Of a DNA stretch of 64,000 nucleotides, positions 17,449 to 26,685 are shown one piece after another. The DNA comes from Chitinophagales bacterium (GTDB taxonomy: Bacteria > Bacteroidota > Bacteroidia > Chitinophagales > Chitinophagaceae). The notes under the pieces are model-generated. The model saw nothing but the letters and a program-made list of their open reading frames with translations. It searched no databases and was not told where the DNA came from. How positions within the stretch are numbered: position 1 is the stretch's first letter; each line of letters begins with the position of its first letter. A program made the translations under genes and the position numbers. The stretch lies in contig JAJPKJ010000020.1 in NCBI GenBank assembly GCA_021323755.1, forward strand, positions 1 through 64,000, given 5' to 3'.

Positions 17449-18300
17449 ATGACAACAAGAACAATTTCAAAAATAGAAACTTCAACCGTTGAAATGGTTG
17501 GAGCAAACAAGGTTTTGCAGGCTTTACCAACCCGTAATTTAAAGCAGGTTGATCCATTTATATTAATTCACCACATGGTGCCAACGGTAGTGAAGCCCGG
17601 CGCTGATATCAGAATTCCGCCGCATCCGCACGCGGGTTTTGAAGTAGTAACTTATTTGATCGATGGAGAATTTTTTCATCGCGACAGTAAAGGGCATGAT
17701 GTTGTTGCAAGAGGCGGGGATATCAACTGGATGACCTCCGGCGCCGGCATCGTCCATTCTGAAGGACCAACGGAAAATTTTTTAAAGACAGGCGGAAAGC
17801 TTGAACTGATGCAGGTCTGGATAAATCTTCCTTCAAAATACAAATTTGTTGACGCCTCTTTTAGCAATTACCCTGCAGCCAATTTTCCCGTAATTGAAAA
17901 TGAGAACAGCTCTGTAAAAATCCTGATCGGTGATTATGAAGAAAAAAAATCCCCCGTCATCACCAAAACGCCGATGTTTTATTATCACATAAAATTAAAA
18001 TCAGGAAATGCATTGACCCTAAAAATTGATAATAATTTCACTGCTGCATTGTATATCATGAAAGGAAAGATAAGATCGCTAAATGAAGAAGCGAAATCGG
18101 GTCAGCTCATCCATTATAACGATGATGGGGATCAAATTTCATTTTCAGCCATTGAAGATGCAGACATTATCGCTTTTGGCGGACAGCCTTTAAAAGAAAA
18201 ACTGGTCAGTTATGGACCGTTTGTTATGAACAGCTTTGAAGAAATTCAACATGCTATCGCTGACTATGAAACGGGCAAAATGGGACAATTGGATTATTAA
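17449..18300 (+). CDS. pirin family protein, second of a pair
   Basis: 283 residues. The classical pirin N-terminal domain shows DPFILIHHM, PPHPHAGFEVVTYLIDGEFFHRDS with the His metal ligands near residues 60-64, GAGIVHSEGP near 103, and ELMQVWINLP. A C-terminal pirin domain follows with FGGQPLKEKLVSYGPFVMNS. It is longer and differs from its neighbour, so the pair is not a simple recent duplication. Probably a cytoplasmic metalloprotein; the substrate is unknown. Confidence 0.92.
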   Translation: MTTRTISKIETSTVEMVGANKVLQALPTRNLKQVDPFILIHHMVPTVVKPGADIRIPPHPHAGFEVVTYLIDGEFFHRDSKGHDVVARGGDINWMTSGAGIVHSEGPTENFLKTGGKLELMQVWINLPSKYKFVDASFSNYPAANFPVIENENSSVKILIGDYEEKKSPVITKTPMFYYHIKLKSGNALTLKIDNNFTAALYIMKGKIRSLNEEAKSGQLIHYNDDGDQISFSAIEDADIIAFGGQPLKEKLVSYGPFVMNSFEEIQHAIADYETGKMGQLDY

Positions 18301-18399
18301 GGCGACTCAAGGCTGGGTGAATCTTCTTTTCATTTTAATCCGGTGTTGAAAGGATCATTCATGATTGAGAAAATGAAAGAGTACGAATTAAAAAAACCA

Positions 18400-18975
18400 T
18401 TACTCGTCAACGCCAAATGCAAAAAAAGTATAGCGCGGTTTTGAGCCGTTTGCTGTCATCATCATCATATTCATAAAACCGTATTCCCCTGCTCCAAGCT
18501 TTGTTGCAGGGGAAATAATAAACAGATCAGTTCCTGATTTTTGAATATTACACAATACCTCCACATCACTACCGACATTTTTTTTCTTATTGAACATCCC
18601 GCCGCCACCACCCAGCACAGCTTCCCGCTCTGATTTGCCGGATTCAAATCTGTATAATTTGATCATCGCGGTAGGATCCATCATAGAGCTGTTCATCTTT
18701 ACCACAAACTTCATGTTGTCTGTTGACCTGATCCGGAAAGAAGATCTTCCTCCATCCATGACATAGGCAGTTTCACTTCCGCCAAACCCAAGTGCTTTCA
18801 TTTTGTTTTTCATCTCTGCCTGTATCCGCTCCAAAAGAGCAAGTGAATCTTGTTTTAGCAGATAAACATTATTGAGGTATTGTGGCTGCGGCACGGAAGC
18901 CTCTGCATTTTTGGCCTGTGCATGACCGTTGGTTATGCAAATACAAAGACAGAGTGCAAGAAGAATAAATCTCAT
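18400..18975 (-). CDS. secreted protein of unknown function
   Basis: 191 residues with a signal peptide (MRFILLALCLCICITNGHA, cleavage before QAK). The mature part has no family I recognise; it contains a Gly-rich turn VLGGGGGMFNKKKN and segments rich in beta strands. It follows the beta-barrel gene by 17 bases on the same strand and ends the signalling block. Possibly periplasmic or surface-exposed; no function can be assigned. Confidence 0.75.
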   Translation of the reverse strand: MRFILLALCLCICITNGHAQAKNAEASVPQPQYLNNVYLLKQDSLALLERIQAEMKNKMKALGFGGSETAYVMDGGRSSFRIRSTDNMKFVVKMNSSMMDPTAMIKLYRFESGKSEREAVLGGGGGMFNKKKNVGSDVEVLCNIQKSGTDLFIISPATKLGAGEYGFMNMMMMTANGSKPRYTFFAFGVDE

Positions 18976-18992
18976 AGAAAATGATTTGAAGA

Positions 18993-19652
18993 TTAGAAAC
19001 GATATCCTGCGTATAATTGAACAACGTTATTTTTTAGATTAATGTTGGGAACAAATGAAGGAGGAGCTGTACCGCCCGATGATGATGCCTGCTTATAAAG
19101 ATTTGCAAAACTGAGATTATACCTAGCCCCAATGACTACGCCCAAAACCGGATGCACTTCAATGCCTGCGCCCAATCCGTAATCAAACCTGTTATAAAAA
19201 CTAAGGATCTGATCGGCTTGCGCATTGCCAGTGGATTTTTGCGAACTGTCTGCCTTTGCATTAAGCAAATAGGACGTTTGTCCGCCAAATTGTATCTGAA
19301 CATACTTGGTAATATTGATCGCCATGAATTGCGAAAGCGTGATATAATCCAACTTGACAGATCCGCTGGATGAATCCGTAGAATAATCATATCCCTGCCG
19401 CGAAAAAGTTAATTCAGTTCTTGAGCTAAGAATGGATTTGGATGAAGGGGAAATAAATATGCCTGCATTAAAACCAGTTTGACTTTTGCTGTTAATAGAT
19501 GATGCATTGGTGACATTGGCAAAGTTCAACCCGAATTTAATGCCAATACCGATCGAATGATCTTCTTTGCTTTTCTTATCGGTTGGTTTATCCTGTTGTG
19601 CAAAACAATAGGAAGAAAGCAGGAGCAGAAAACAGCAGGTTGCGTTTCTCAT
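18993..19652 (-). CDS. outer-membrane beta-barrel protein (porin-like, OMP_b-brl type)
   Basis: 219 residues. A signal peptide (MRNATCCFLLLLSSYCFA, then QQD) precedes the N-terminal strand IGIGIKFGLNFANV; repeated amphipathic strands and a C-terminal aromatic (QLYAGYRF) follow. It resembles the small outer-membrane barrels common in Bacteroidota. It lies directly downstream of the response regulator and shares a 17-base promoter-region sequence with it, so it may be a target of that regulator (inference). Confidence 0.8.
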   Translation of the reverse strand: MRNATCCFLLLLSSYCFAQQDKPTDKKSKEDHSIGIGIKFGLNFANVTNASSINSKSQTGFNAGIFISPSSKSILSSRTELTFSRQGYDYSTDSSSGSVKLDYITLSQFMAINITKYVQIQFGGQTSYLLNAKADSSQKSTGNAQADQILSFYNRFDYGLGAGIEVHPVLGVVIGARYNLSFANLYKQASSSGGTAPPSFVPNINLKNNVVQLYAGYRF

Positions 19653-19693
19653 AAGTCTTTTTTTTGTAAGCTAAATCAGTTGCGGTTTTTGAA

Positions 19694-19710
19694 CAATAGA
19701 ACAAAAGTTA
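19694..19710 (-). promoter_or_regulatory. promoter-like 17-mer upstream of the beta-barrel gene
   Basis: Minus strand reads TAACTTTTGTTCTATTG, a TA-n3-TTTG variant of the -7 element. The same 17 bases occur at 20399-20415, before the response regulator, at nearly the same distance from the start codon (49 and 44 bases). Confidence 0.45.
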
Positions 19711-19729
19711 GAGGTGGGAAAAAAATGAT

Positions 19730-20362
19730 CTACAAATTTTTCCTGAGCGCTTTATTGATCGCTTCGGTGCGATTCTGTACATGCAGTTTTTCGTAAATAT
19801 TGTGAATGTGCTGGCGGACCGTGTTCACTGAAATAGAGAGCCTGTCAGCAATTTCTTTATACAATAATCCATTGGCAAGCAGTTGCAATATTTCATTCTC
19901 ACGATTGCTTAATATTTTTATCTCTGTGATTGCGTTTTTTTCATCACGAAACATCATAACCAATTTTCTTGCAATGTTTGCACTCATTGGCGAGCCTCCA
20001 TTATATAACTGCTTCAGCGATTCGGCAATTTGATCCAGGCTCGTATTTTTTAATAAATACCCCGATGCGCCTGCTTTTAAAGCCTCAAAAACTTTCTCAT
20101 CATTTTCATAAACAGTAAACATCATGAATTGTGAAGCAATATTATTATCACGCAACTGCCGTATACATTCGATCCCATTCATTCCCGGCAAATTAATGTC
20201 CATGATGACAATATCTGGTTTTAGCTTTCTTATTCCCGGCAATGCTTCTTCTGCATTGCTAAAAGTTGCACCAACAGTAAAATCATTATTCAAGGCGAGA
20301 AAGTTTTTTAAGCCTTCGCGCACTTCATCAAGGTCTTCAACTATTACTATTGAAATACTCAT
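19730..20362 (-). CDS. NarL/LuxR-type two-component response regulator
   Basis: 210 residues. The receiver domain (1-120) has acidic pocket VEDLDE, phosphoacceptor Asp55 in IVIMDINLPG, the switch Thr in MMFTVYE and Lys in GYLLKNTS. The C-terminal LuxR-type helix-turn-helix (145-205) reads LSNRENEILQLLANG...YKEIADRLSISVNTVRQHI. Its kinase partner is almost certainly the upstream propeller kinase, whose stop is 50 bases away on the same strand. Targets probably include the downstream barrel gene and itself, judged from the shared promoter-region sequence (inference). Confidence 0.95.
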   Translation of the reverse strand: MSISIVIVEDLDEVREGLKNFLALNNDFTVGATFSNAEEALPGIRKLKPDIVIMDINLPGMNGIECIRQLRDNNIASQFMMFTVYENDEKVFEALKAGASGYLLKNTSLDQIAESLKQLYNGGSPMSANIARKLVMMFRDEKNAITEIKILSNRENEILQLLANGLLYKEIADRLSISVNTVRQHIHNIYEKLHVQNRTEAINKALRKNL

Positions 20363-20398
20363 TTAATTATCGAAAGTAGTTTTCATGATATCAAAACC

Positions 20399-20415
20399 CA
20401 ATAGAACAAAAGTTA
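20399..20415 (-). promoter_or_regulatory. promoter-like 17-mer upstream of the response regulator
   Basis: Identical on the minus strand to the 17-mer at 19694-19710. Its first three bases are the TAA stop codon of the kinase gene, so the regulator may have its own promoter overlapping the end of the kinase gene. Confidence 0.45.
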
Positions 20416-23364
20416 TTGCAGCAGCCGGGCGCACAGTTCTATTCGCGTTCCGTTTTCATTTTTTATTTCTAAAGTACCCCCAATATCGCTCATCCTTTTT
20501 TGCATATTTGTTATGCCGTTGCTGAATGCCCTTGTCTTATTCGGATCAAAGCCGGTTCCATTATCGTGCAAAATTATTACCAGCGAATCGCTGATATTGA
20601 TGGTCATATTTACTTCGGTCGCCTGTGCATGTTTTACAACATTGTGCAAGGCTTCTTTTACTACCAGATAAATATTGCGACGAAATTCTCCGCTTACAAA
20701 GAGAACAGGAAAATTTTCAGGCGCCGCTATTTTACCGGTGATCCCATTTTGCAAAAGATATTCAACAGCATAAGAGCGCGTGTATGCAAGCAGGTCACTT
20801 AATGAATCATTTTTTTCGTTGAGCGCCCAAACGATCTCTCCCATCTTATCGATCATTTCTGCTGCATATTCCTTTATCTTGAAAATATCTTCATCAATGG
20901 GTCGTTCCTGTTGTTCTTTTATGCCGATCGTTTCGCTTAAAAACTTTATTCTTGACAATCCTGCCCCAAGATCATCATGCATATCCGTTGCGATCCGTGT
21001 TCTTTCCTTTTCAATCGCCTGTTGTTTTTCAAGAGCAATGCGTTGTTTCTCCAATTTTCTGCTGTAGTAAGAAATGGTAACAACAATAATTATTACAAGC
21101 ACTGCCAATAAAACCAGGATGCGAAACCACCAGCTTTGCCACCATGGAGGCAAGATGGAAAAAGAAAAAACCGCCATTTGCGGCGGATAAAATCCATTCA
21201 AAAAAATGGCTTTTATTTTCAAAGAATATTTTCCCGGTTCCAGGTTGACAAGATCTATTTCTGATTGAGATGATGGCTCACTCCAAGTCTTATTATTGCT
21301 CCCTTCAAGCAAATAGCTAAATCGCGTTTGTTTTTCATCATAAAAAGTTGGGGCAGAAACCAAAACAGAAATATTATTCTGCGTATAATTGAGTTCGACC
21401 GTTTTTTGTGTGTTGAACAAAATGCTATCGCCTATCTTTATTTGTGAGAATAACAATTGTGGCGAGAATTGATTGTTCGTGTAAAGCTCCTTTCCCAACC
21501 TGATGGCGGCATCCGCGGTTTGAATCCAATGTGTTCCGTTTTTTTGTGTATTTATTTTACTTACCTGTTGAAAGATATTATTGCTGCGGGTTATGTTGTC
21601 AACATAATATTCATTATTTTTTTCAACGATCTTATCAAGCCCCGCAGGCGAACACACCCAGATATTATTTGCATCATCGCAATGCAAATAGCTGATAAAA
21701 TTTTCCGACAAGCCGTTTTTGATGGTCAGTTGCTTTTTGAATTCTAAGGAATCATTTTGATAAGAATAGCAAACCAATCCGTGATCTCTCGTCCCTACCC
21801 AAACATTGCCGTTTTTGTCTGCGGCAATCGAGCGCGGTGAAACGTTCTGCAAAGCTTTACTAAATACATGCAATAACTGCATATAATGCCCGGTATCACC
21901 CGGGTTGATCTTATATAAGAACAGTTTTTTCGCCCGATTTGCGATCCATAAATAATTCCCCGCAATGCAGGCCTGATCTGCCAAATACCCGAGTTCACTG
22001 GTAACTGTTTTCCCATTTTGAAGAATGGCAACTGCCTTATCCGACACAGCAACCAGGTTCCCCTCATTATCAGCTACCAGACAAGAAAATCCGTTCTTAC
22101 CTGATGAATCTTTATACAATAATGAAGTGCTGAAACTATGCTCCTTGCTTTTAAAATTTACTTTATAAACTTCAAACTCATTGACCAAGTAAACCGATCG
22201 TGAAAAAGAATACAGGTTGTGAAAAGACGGATGATCTCTTCCAGCAAAAATTTCATCCGCATTATCATAGCGGAGCAAAATAGTATTGCGTGTGGCATCA
22301 TAAAACCATAATGAATCACTGCTGTTATCCGCTGATAAAAAACTCTCATGGAATCCTGGTCTCCATTCCGTAAATGATTCCAATTGCTGATTGACCATTT
22401 TGCAAATTCCAGAATGCGCTCCGGCAAGCCAGATGATATTTTCTTTGTCCTGAAAAAAAAATTCCTGCTCATTTTCCGGCAAACCATTCTGCAAATCAAA
22501 TAAAGTGCTTTTCCCCTTAACATCAATCTTCAAAACACCCAGCCCGAGCAACCATTCATTTTTTTCATTATCAAAAAAGACAAAAGCAGGGCCGAAGCTT
22601 TCTGGAATATGATATTGTGCTGAAGCATTTGTCAATAATATCTTCCCGGACTCCATGGCGGCCTTATCTATTTTGAAAAAACCGCTTTGGGTTGAGATCA
22701 GCACATCATTATTGGGAGTTGATGTTATAGAATAGATGGGTGATTGATTGAAGGAAATATTGGTCCCGCCGGTCTTAATATCATAGACGATCAATGTGCC
22801 CCTGCCGGGAAAGTAATTGTTATTTGGATCGGTGTAGATATATAGCCTGTGATCCACTTCAACGGCATGGTAAAGATTAATGATCTGTTTCTTTTCACTC
22901 TTATCTGTTAAAGAAATCTTGGTGAAAATATTTTTTTCAAACCGGAAAAGTCCTCCGTCTGAAATAGCGTAATAAAATCCGTCGCTGCATTTTATCAACT
23001 GGTTAATTACCGGGCAAAAATTATCTGCTGTCTGATAATTTTTCACTTCACCATGCACCATGTACTGCAGCTGATTTGTGTTCGGGACGATCCACAAGGA
23101 ATCATCGCCCATTTCAACAATATCATTGATCAAACTGGAAGCAAGTCCATTCTCCGGTGTATAGTTGGTAAACCGTGAACCATCATAAACGCTTAACCCG
23201 CCAAAAGTGGAAATATAGATCTTGCCCTTATTATCCTGGAAAATAAAACGCGCGCGATTATTTACTAATCCGTCTTTTGGTGTGTAATTCACAAACGCGT
23301 AGCGTTGCCCAAAACAGTTAGCATAAATAAAAAAGCATGCAAGAAAAACCAAGATTCGTTGCAT
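20413..23364 (-). CDS. propeller-Y_Y_Y sensor histidine kinase (HisKA_3 type)
   Basis: 983 residues. A signal peptide precedes about 620 residues of two-component-regulator propeller repeats (first blade YAFVNYTPKDGLVNNRARFI), a Y_Y_Y domain near 650-740, one membrane helix near 745-765 and a cytoplasmic kinase of the NarX/DesK class. The phospho-acceptor His lies in TDMHDDLGAGLSRIKFLSE near 795, the N box in KEALHNVVKHAQA and the G box in DNGTGFDP. The architecture resembles Bacteroides hybrid sensors but lacks a fused AraC regulator; its output is the separate NarL-type protein downstream. Ligand unknown. Confidence 0.93.
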   Translation of the reverse strand: MQRILVFLACFFIYANCFGQRYAFVNYTPKDGLVNNRARFIFQDNKGKIYISTFGGLSVYDGSRFTNYTPENGLASSLINDIVEMGDDSLWIVPNTNQLQYMVHGEVKNYQTADNFCPVINQLIKCSDGFYYAISDGGLFRFEKNIFTKISLTDKSEKKQIINLYHAVEVDHRLYIYTDPNNNYFPGRGTLIVYDIKTGGTNISFNQSPIYSITSTPNNDVLISTQSGFFKIDKAAMESGKILLTNASAQYHIPESFGPAFVFFDNEKNEWLLGLGVLKIDVKGKSTLFDLQNGLPENEQEFFFQDKENIIWLAGAHSGICKMVNQQLESFTEWRPGFHESFLSADNSSDSLWFYDATRNTILLRYDNADEIFAGRDHPSFHNLYSFSRSVYLVNEFEVYKVNFKSKEHSFSTSLLYKDSSGKNGFSCLVADNEGNLVAVSDKAVAILQNGKTVTSELGYLADQACIAGNYLWIANRAKKLFLYKINPGDTGHYMQLLHVFSKALQNVSPRSIAADKNGNVWVGTRDHGLVCYSYQNDSLEFKKQLTIKNGLSENFISYLHCDDANNIWVCSPAGLDKIVEKNNEYYVDNITRSNNIFQQVSKINTQKNGTHWIQTADAAIRLGKELYTNNQFSPQLLFSQIKIGDSILFNTQKTVELNYTQNNISVLVSAPTFYDEKQTRFSYLLEGSNNKTWSEPSSQSEIDLVNLEPGKYSLKIKAIFLNGFYPPQMAVFSFSILPPWWQSWWFRILVLLAVLVIIIVVTISYYSRKLEKQRIALEKQQAIEKERTRIATDMHDDLGAGLSRIKFLSETIGIKEQQERPIDEDIFKIKEYAAEMIDKMGEIVWALNEKNDSLSDLLAYTRSYAVEYLLQNGITGKIAAPENFPVLFVSGEFRRNIYLVVKEALHNVVKHAQATEVNMTINISDSLVIILHDNGTGFDPNKTRAFSNGITNMQKRMSDIGGTLEIKNENGTRIELCARLLQ

Positions 23365-23454
23365 GCTTAAATTTAAAACTAATTTTATGTACCGGGCTTA
23401 AGAAATACAATTAAACATCCTACGCCGCAGATTCTCCCAATTGTTCATCTTCAG

Positions 23455-25392
23455 CTATCCGTGCAAATTGCTTACTACGCTGATTTTATCCTTCATCATT
23501 GCCCTGATCGCTTCCGCAATTGCATTGGCATCATAATGACATTCGTTGTGAAGTTCTTTTAATGTTCCGTGTTCAATGATCTCATCGGGAATACCCAGCA
23601 TCTTCACTTCATTTTTATATCCGTGCTTTGTCATGAATTCTAAAATCGCGCTGCCAAACCCGCCAACTATCGTCCCGTCTTCAACAGTAAGGATTTTGTC
23701 AAACTTCTTTAATGCATCATGCAATAGGTTTTCATCCAGTGGTTTTGCAAAACGCATGTCGTAATGCCCAACATCCAATCCGTCCATCTTTAATTCACGT
23801 ATAGCAGCAGTTGCAAAATTTCCCGGATGACCAATTGAAAGAATGGCGATCTCTTTTCCCTCTTTTAATTTTCTTCCGGATCCTATCTTTATTTCTTTCA
23901 TCTCTGTTTTCCATTCGGGCATCACCCCTTCACCACGCGGATAGCGGATCACAAAAGGATTTGTTGTCGATTCCAATTGTGCGGTGAACATGAGGTTCCG
24001 CAATTCCGATTCATTCATCGGTGCGCTAACGATCATATTGGGAATACAACGCATGTATGCAATATCATAAGCGCCATGATGGGTTGGGCCATCCTCGCCA
24101 ACCAATCCGGCGCGGTCCAAACAAAATATCACCGGCAAATTTTGTATCGCAACATCATGCACGACCTGGTCGTAAGCTCTTTGCATGAATGATGAATAAA
24201 TATTGCAGAACACTTTCATGCCCTGTGTTGACATGCCCGCGCTTAAAGTCACTGCATGTTGTTCGCAAATACCAACATCAAATGCGCGATCTGGCATTTT
24301 TTCCATCATGAATTTCAATGATGACCCGCTTGGCATTGCCGGCGTTACTCCAAATATTTTTTCGTTCTTCTCTGCGAGCTCAATTATCGTATATCCAAAA
24401 ACATCCTGGTATTTTGGCGGTTGAACGGTTTCGAATTTCTTCTTGTAAATTTCCCCGGTGATCTTATCAAACAATCCCGGAGCATGCCATTTGGTTTGAT
24501 CTTTTTCCGCCAATGAATATCCTTTGCCCTTGGTGGTAATGATGTGCAATAATTTCGGACCGGGAATATTCTTCAGGTCGTTCAGCGTATCAACCAATTT
24601 AGAAAGATTATGTCCGTCAATCGGACCAAAATAGCGCAACTTAAGCGCTTCAAAAAGATTACTGCTCCTGCTCACAAAGCTCTTTATACTATGCTCTATT
24701 TTACTGGCGACATCACGGCTGAAGCGGCTTCCAACGGGAAGCTTTCCTAAAGCTTTCCAAATATCATCTTTGAATTTATTATAAGTTTGCGAGGTAGTGA
24801 TGTCCGTCAGGTATTCTTTCAACGCCCCGACATTCGGATCAATGCTCATGCAATTATCATTCAAAATGATCAACAGATCAGTATCCGAAACCCCGGCATG
24901 ATTCATCCCTTCAAAAGCAATGCCGGCCGTCAGGGCGCCATCACCAATGATGGCAACCGTTTTCCTGTCGCTCTCCCCTTTATATTTTGCAGCCATCGCC
25001 ATACCTAATGCTGCGCTGATCGAAGTTGAGGAATGACCTACACCGAAAGTATCATATTCACTTTCGCTGCGTTTGGGAAATCCGCTCAGTCCTTTATATT
25101 TTCTGTTTGAAATGAAATTATCTCTTCGACCCGTAAGTATTTTATGACCATAAGCCTGGTGACCTACATCCCAAACCAATTGATCATAGGGAGTATTGAA
25201 CACATAATGCAGGGCCGTGGTTAATTCAACAACGCCAAGGCTGGCTCCAAAATGTCCGCCATGAACGCTTACAATATCAATAATATACTGACGCAATTCA
25301 TCGGATAACCGTTGTAATTGTTCTCGGTTTAAGGCTTTAAGGTCGGCGGGACTATTAATCGTCTTCAGCAATGCCCCCGGGGCGATTTCCAT
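23455..25392 (-). CDS. dxs: 1-deoxy-D-xylulose-5-phosphate synthase
   Basis: 645 residues from the ATG at 25392; a TTG 54 bases upstream would add residues outside the family. It condenses pyruvate and glyceraldehyde-3-phosphate in the first step of the MEP isoprenoid pathway. ThDP site: GDGALTAGIAFEGMNHAG...LNDNCMSI. Other signatures: VHGGHFGASLGVVELT, WDVGHQAYGHKILTGR, GPIDGHNL, the transketolase pyrimidine domain with DVGICEQHAVTLSAG, and the C-terminal domain with FDKILTVEDG. It stands 90 bases upstream of the kinase gene on the same strand. Confidence 0.97.
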   Translation of the reverse strand: MEIAPGALLKTINSPADLKALNREQLQRLSDELRQYIIDIVSVHGGHFGASLGVVELTTALHYVFNTPYDQLVWDVGHQAYGHKILTGRRDNFISNRKYKGLSGFPKRSESEYDTFGVGHSSTSISAALGMAMAAKYKGESDRKTVAIIGDGALTAGIAFEGMNHAGVSDTDLLIILNDNCMSIDPNVGALKEYLTDITTSQTYNKFKDDIWKALGKLPVGSRFSRDVASKIEHSIKSFVSRSSNLFEALKLRYFGPIDGHNLSKLVDTLNDLKNIPGPKLLHIITTKGKGYSLAEKDQTKWHAPGLFDKITGEIYKKKFETVQPPKYQDVFGYTIIELAEKNEKIFGVTPAMPSGSSLKFMMEKMPDRAFDVGICEQHAVTLSAGMSTQGMKVFCNIYSSFMQRAYDQVVHDVAIQNLPVIFCLDRAGLVGEDGPTHHGAYDIAYMRCIPNMIVSAPMNESELRNLMFTAQLESTTNPFVIRYPRGEGVMPEWKTEMKEIKIGSGRKLKEGKEIAILSIGHPGNFATAAIRELKMDGLDVGHYDMRFAKPLDENLLHDALKKFDKILTVEDGTIVGGFGSAILEFMTKHGYKNEVKMLGIPDEIIEHGTLKELHNECHYDANAIAEAIRAMMKDKISVVSNLHG

Positions 25393-25493
25393 CTGCAAAT
25401 TTTTAAAGGGTAAAGTTACATTTTTTTGATCACCGATAAGCAGCAAAAGCTACCAGAAGCCCATAAATGCTGCCATTAATACAAAAGAACGTT

Positions 25494-25520
25494 TTGTGGC
25501 CTAAGAAAAGTATATTTTTG
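25494..25520 (+). promoter_or_regulatory. promoter of the LytS-type kinase gene
   Basis: TTG at 25494-25496, 16-base spacer, TATTTTTG at 25513-25520, an exact -7 match, 17 bases before the ATG. Confidence 0.5.
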
Positions 25521-25537
25521 AATCTAAGGTTCTACTT

Positions 25538-26596
25538 ATGGCTAAAGGAATAACACGATATTATTGGTGGTGCCAGATCGGTGGCTGGGGGCTTGTCGGT
25601 CTTTCCAATCTATTTTTTGCCCATATCTTCGACCGGGAAATTTCAGGAATATATTTTGTCCGCATTCTCACGGTGGTTGCTTCAGGCATCATCAGCACGC
25701 ATTTATTGAGGGCTTTCATAAAAAAAATGAATTGGCTCCTATTGCCTATTGAAAAGATATTGCCCAAACTGGTTATTGCGGTTATTATCACAACACTGGT
25801 TTTTATCCTTTTTCAAATGAGCGTTTACCAGGTATTCGATTTGTACGAACATGATAGCAAAAGAAAACTTGATTTCGCTACAAGATTATTCGCAAACGTT
25901 TTGGATCGCGGGATTTTTATTATCCCCTGGACCCTGATCTATTATTTCTATCATTATATTGAAAAAAGCCGCAAGCAACAATTTGATACGCTGAAATTAG
26001 AATCATTGGTAAAAGAGCTTGAACTAAAGACCATCAAATCCCATATTAATCCGCATTTTATCTTCAACGCCCTGAACAGTATCCGCGCGTTGATAGACGA
26101 AAACCCAAGCCGTGCAAGAACGGCAATCACTGAACTCAGTAATATTTTGCGCAGCAGCATGCAAGCCGAAAAATTAGAAACGGTTTCCTTTGAAAAAGAA
26201 TTGAATATTGTAAAAGATTACCTCGCCCTTGAACATATTCGCTTTGAAGACAGGCTTCGTGTGGAATACGAAATAGATGAAGACACGCTAAGCCAGCCAA
26301 TTCCGCCAATGATGCTGCAAACCTTGGTGGAGAATGCGATCAAACATGGCATCAGCAAACAGGTCCATGGCGGAAAAGTAAAGATCATATCCGATTTTAA
26401 AGACGATTATCACCAACTCATCATTCAAAATACAGGTTATCTCAACGGCTCGCTCTATGATGATGGCTTTGGATTAACCAGCACAAAAAATCGCCTGCAA
26501 CTGCTCTTCGGCGATAAGGCCAATTTCGATATCAAAGAAGTGAACGGTAACACAGTTGAAGCCACCGTATTGATACCGGTTGAATTAATTCACTAA
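25538..26596 (+). CDS. LytS/YehU-type sensor histidine kinase
   Basis: 352 residues. Four membrane helices occupy the first 145 residues. The His_kinase domain carries its phospho-acceptor His in the SHINPHFIFNALNSI motif near residue 172. The ATPase domain has PPMMLQTLVENAIKHGI (N box) and GFGLTSTKNRLQLLFG (G box). Kinases of this class usually partner a LytTR-domain regulator encoded next door. Here no such regulator is adjacent: the next gene is a TonB-dependent receptor 89 bases downstream. The signal is unknown. Confidence 0.93.
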   Translation: MAKGITRYYWWCQIGGWGLVGLSNLFFAHIFDREISGIYFVRILTVVASGIISTHLLRAFIKKMNWLLLPIEKILPKLVIAVIITTLVFILFQMSVYQVFDLYEHDSKRKLDFATRLFANVLDRGIFIIPWTLIYYFYHYIEKSRKQQFDTLKLESLVKELELKTIKSHINPHFIFNALNSIRALIDENPSRARTAITELSNILRSSMQAEKLETVSFEKELNIVKDYLALEHIRFEDRLRVEYEIDEDTLSQPIPPMMLQTLVENAIKHGISKQVHGGKVKIISDFKDDYHQLIIQNTGYLNGSLYDDGFGLTSTKNRLQLLFGDKANFDIKEVNGNTVEATVLIPVELIH

Positions 26597-26636
26597 AAAT
26601 CTTTAATATTCATTCAAAAAATAACTGCTAAATAAA

Positions 26637-26668
26637 TTTGGTTTATTTTATAAACTAATTTACATTTG
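26637..26668 (+). promoter_or_regulatory. consensus promoter of the TonB-dependent receptor, with an inverted repeat in its spacer
   Basis: TTTG at 26637-26640, 20-base spacer, TACATTTG at 26661-26668: a textbook Bacteroidota promoter. The spacer holds the inverted repeat GTTTAT-TTT-ATAAAC (26641-26655), which may be an operator. Confidence 0.68.
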
Positions 26669-26685
26669 AGATAAATTTATCAATC

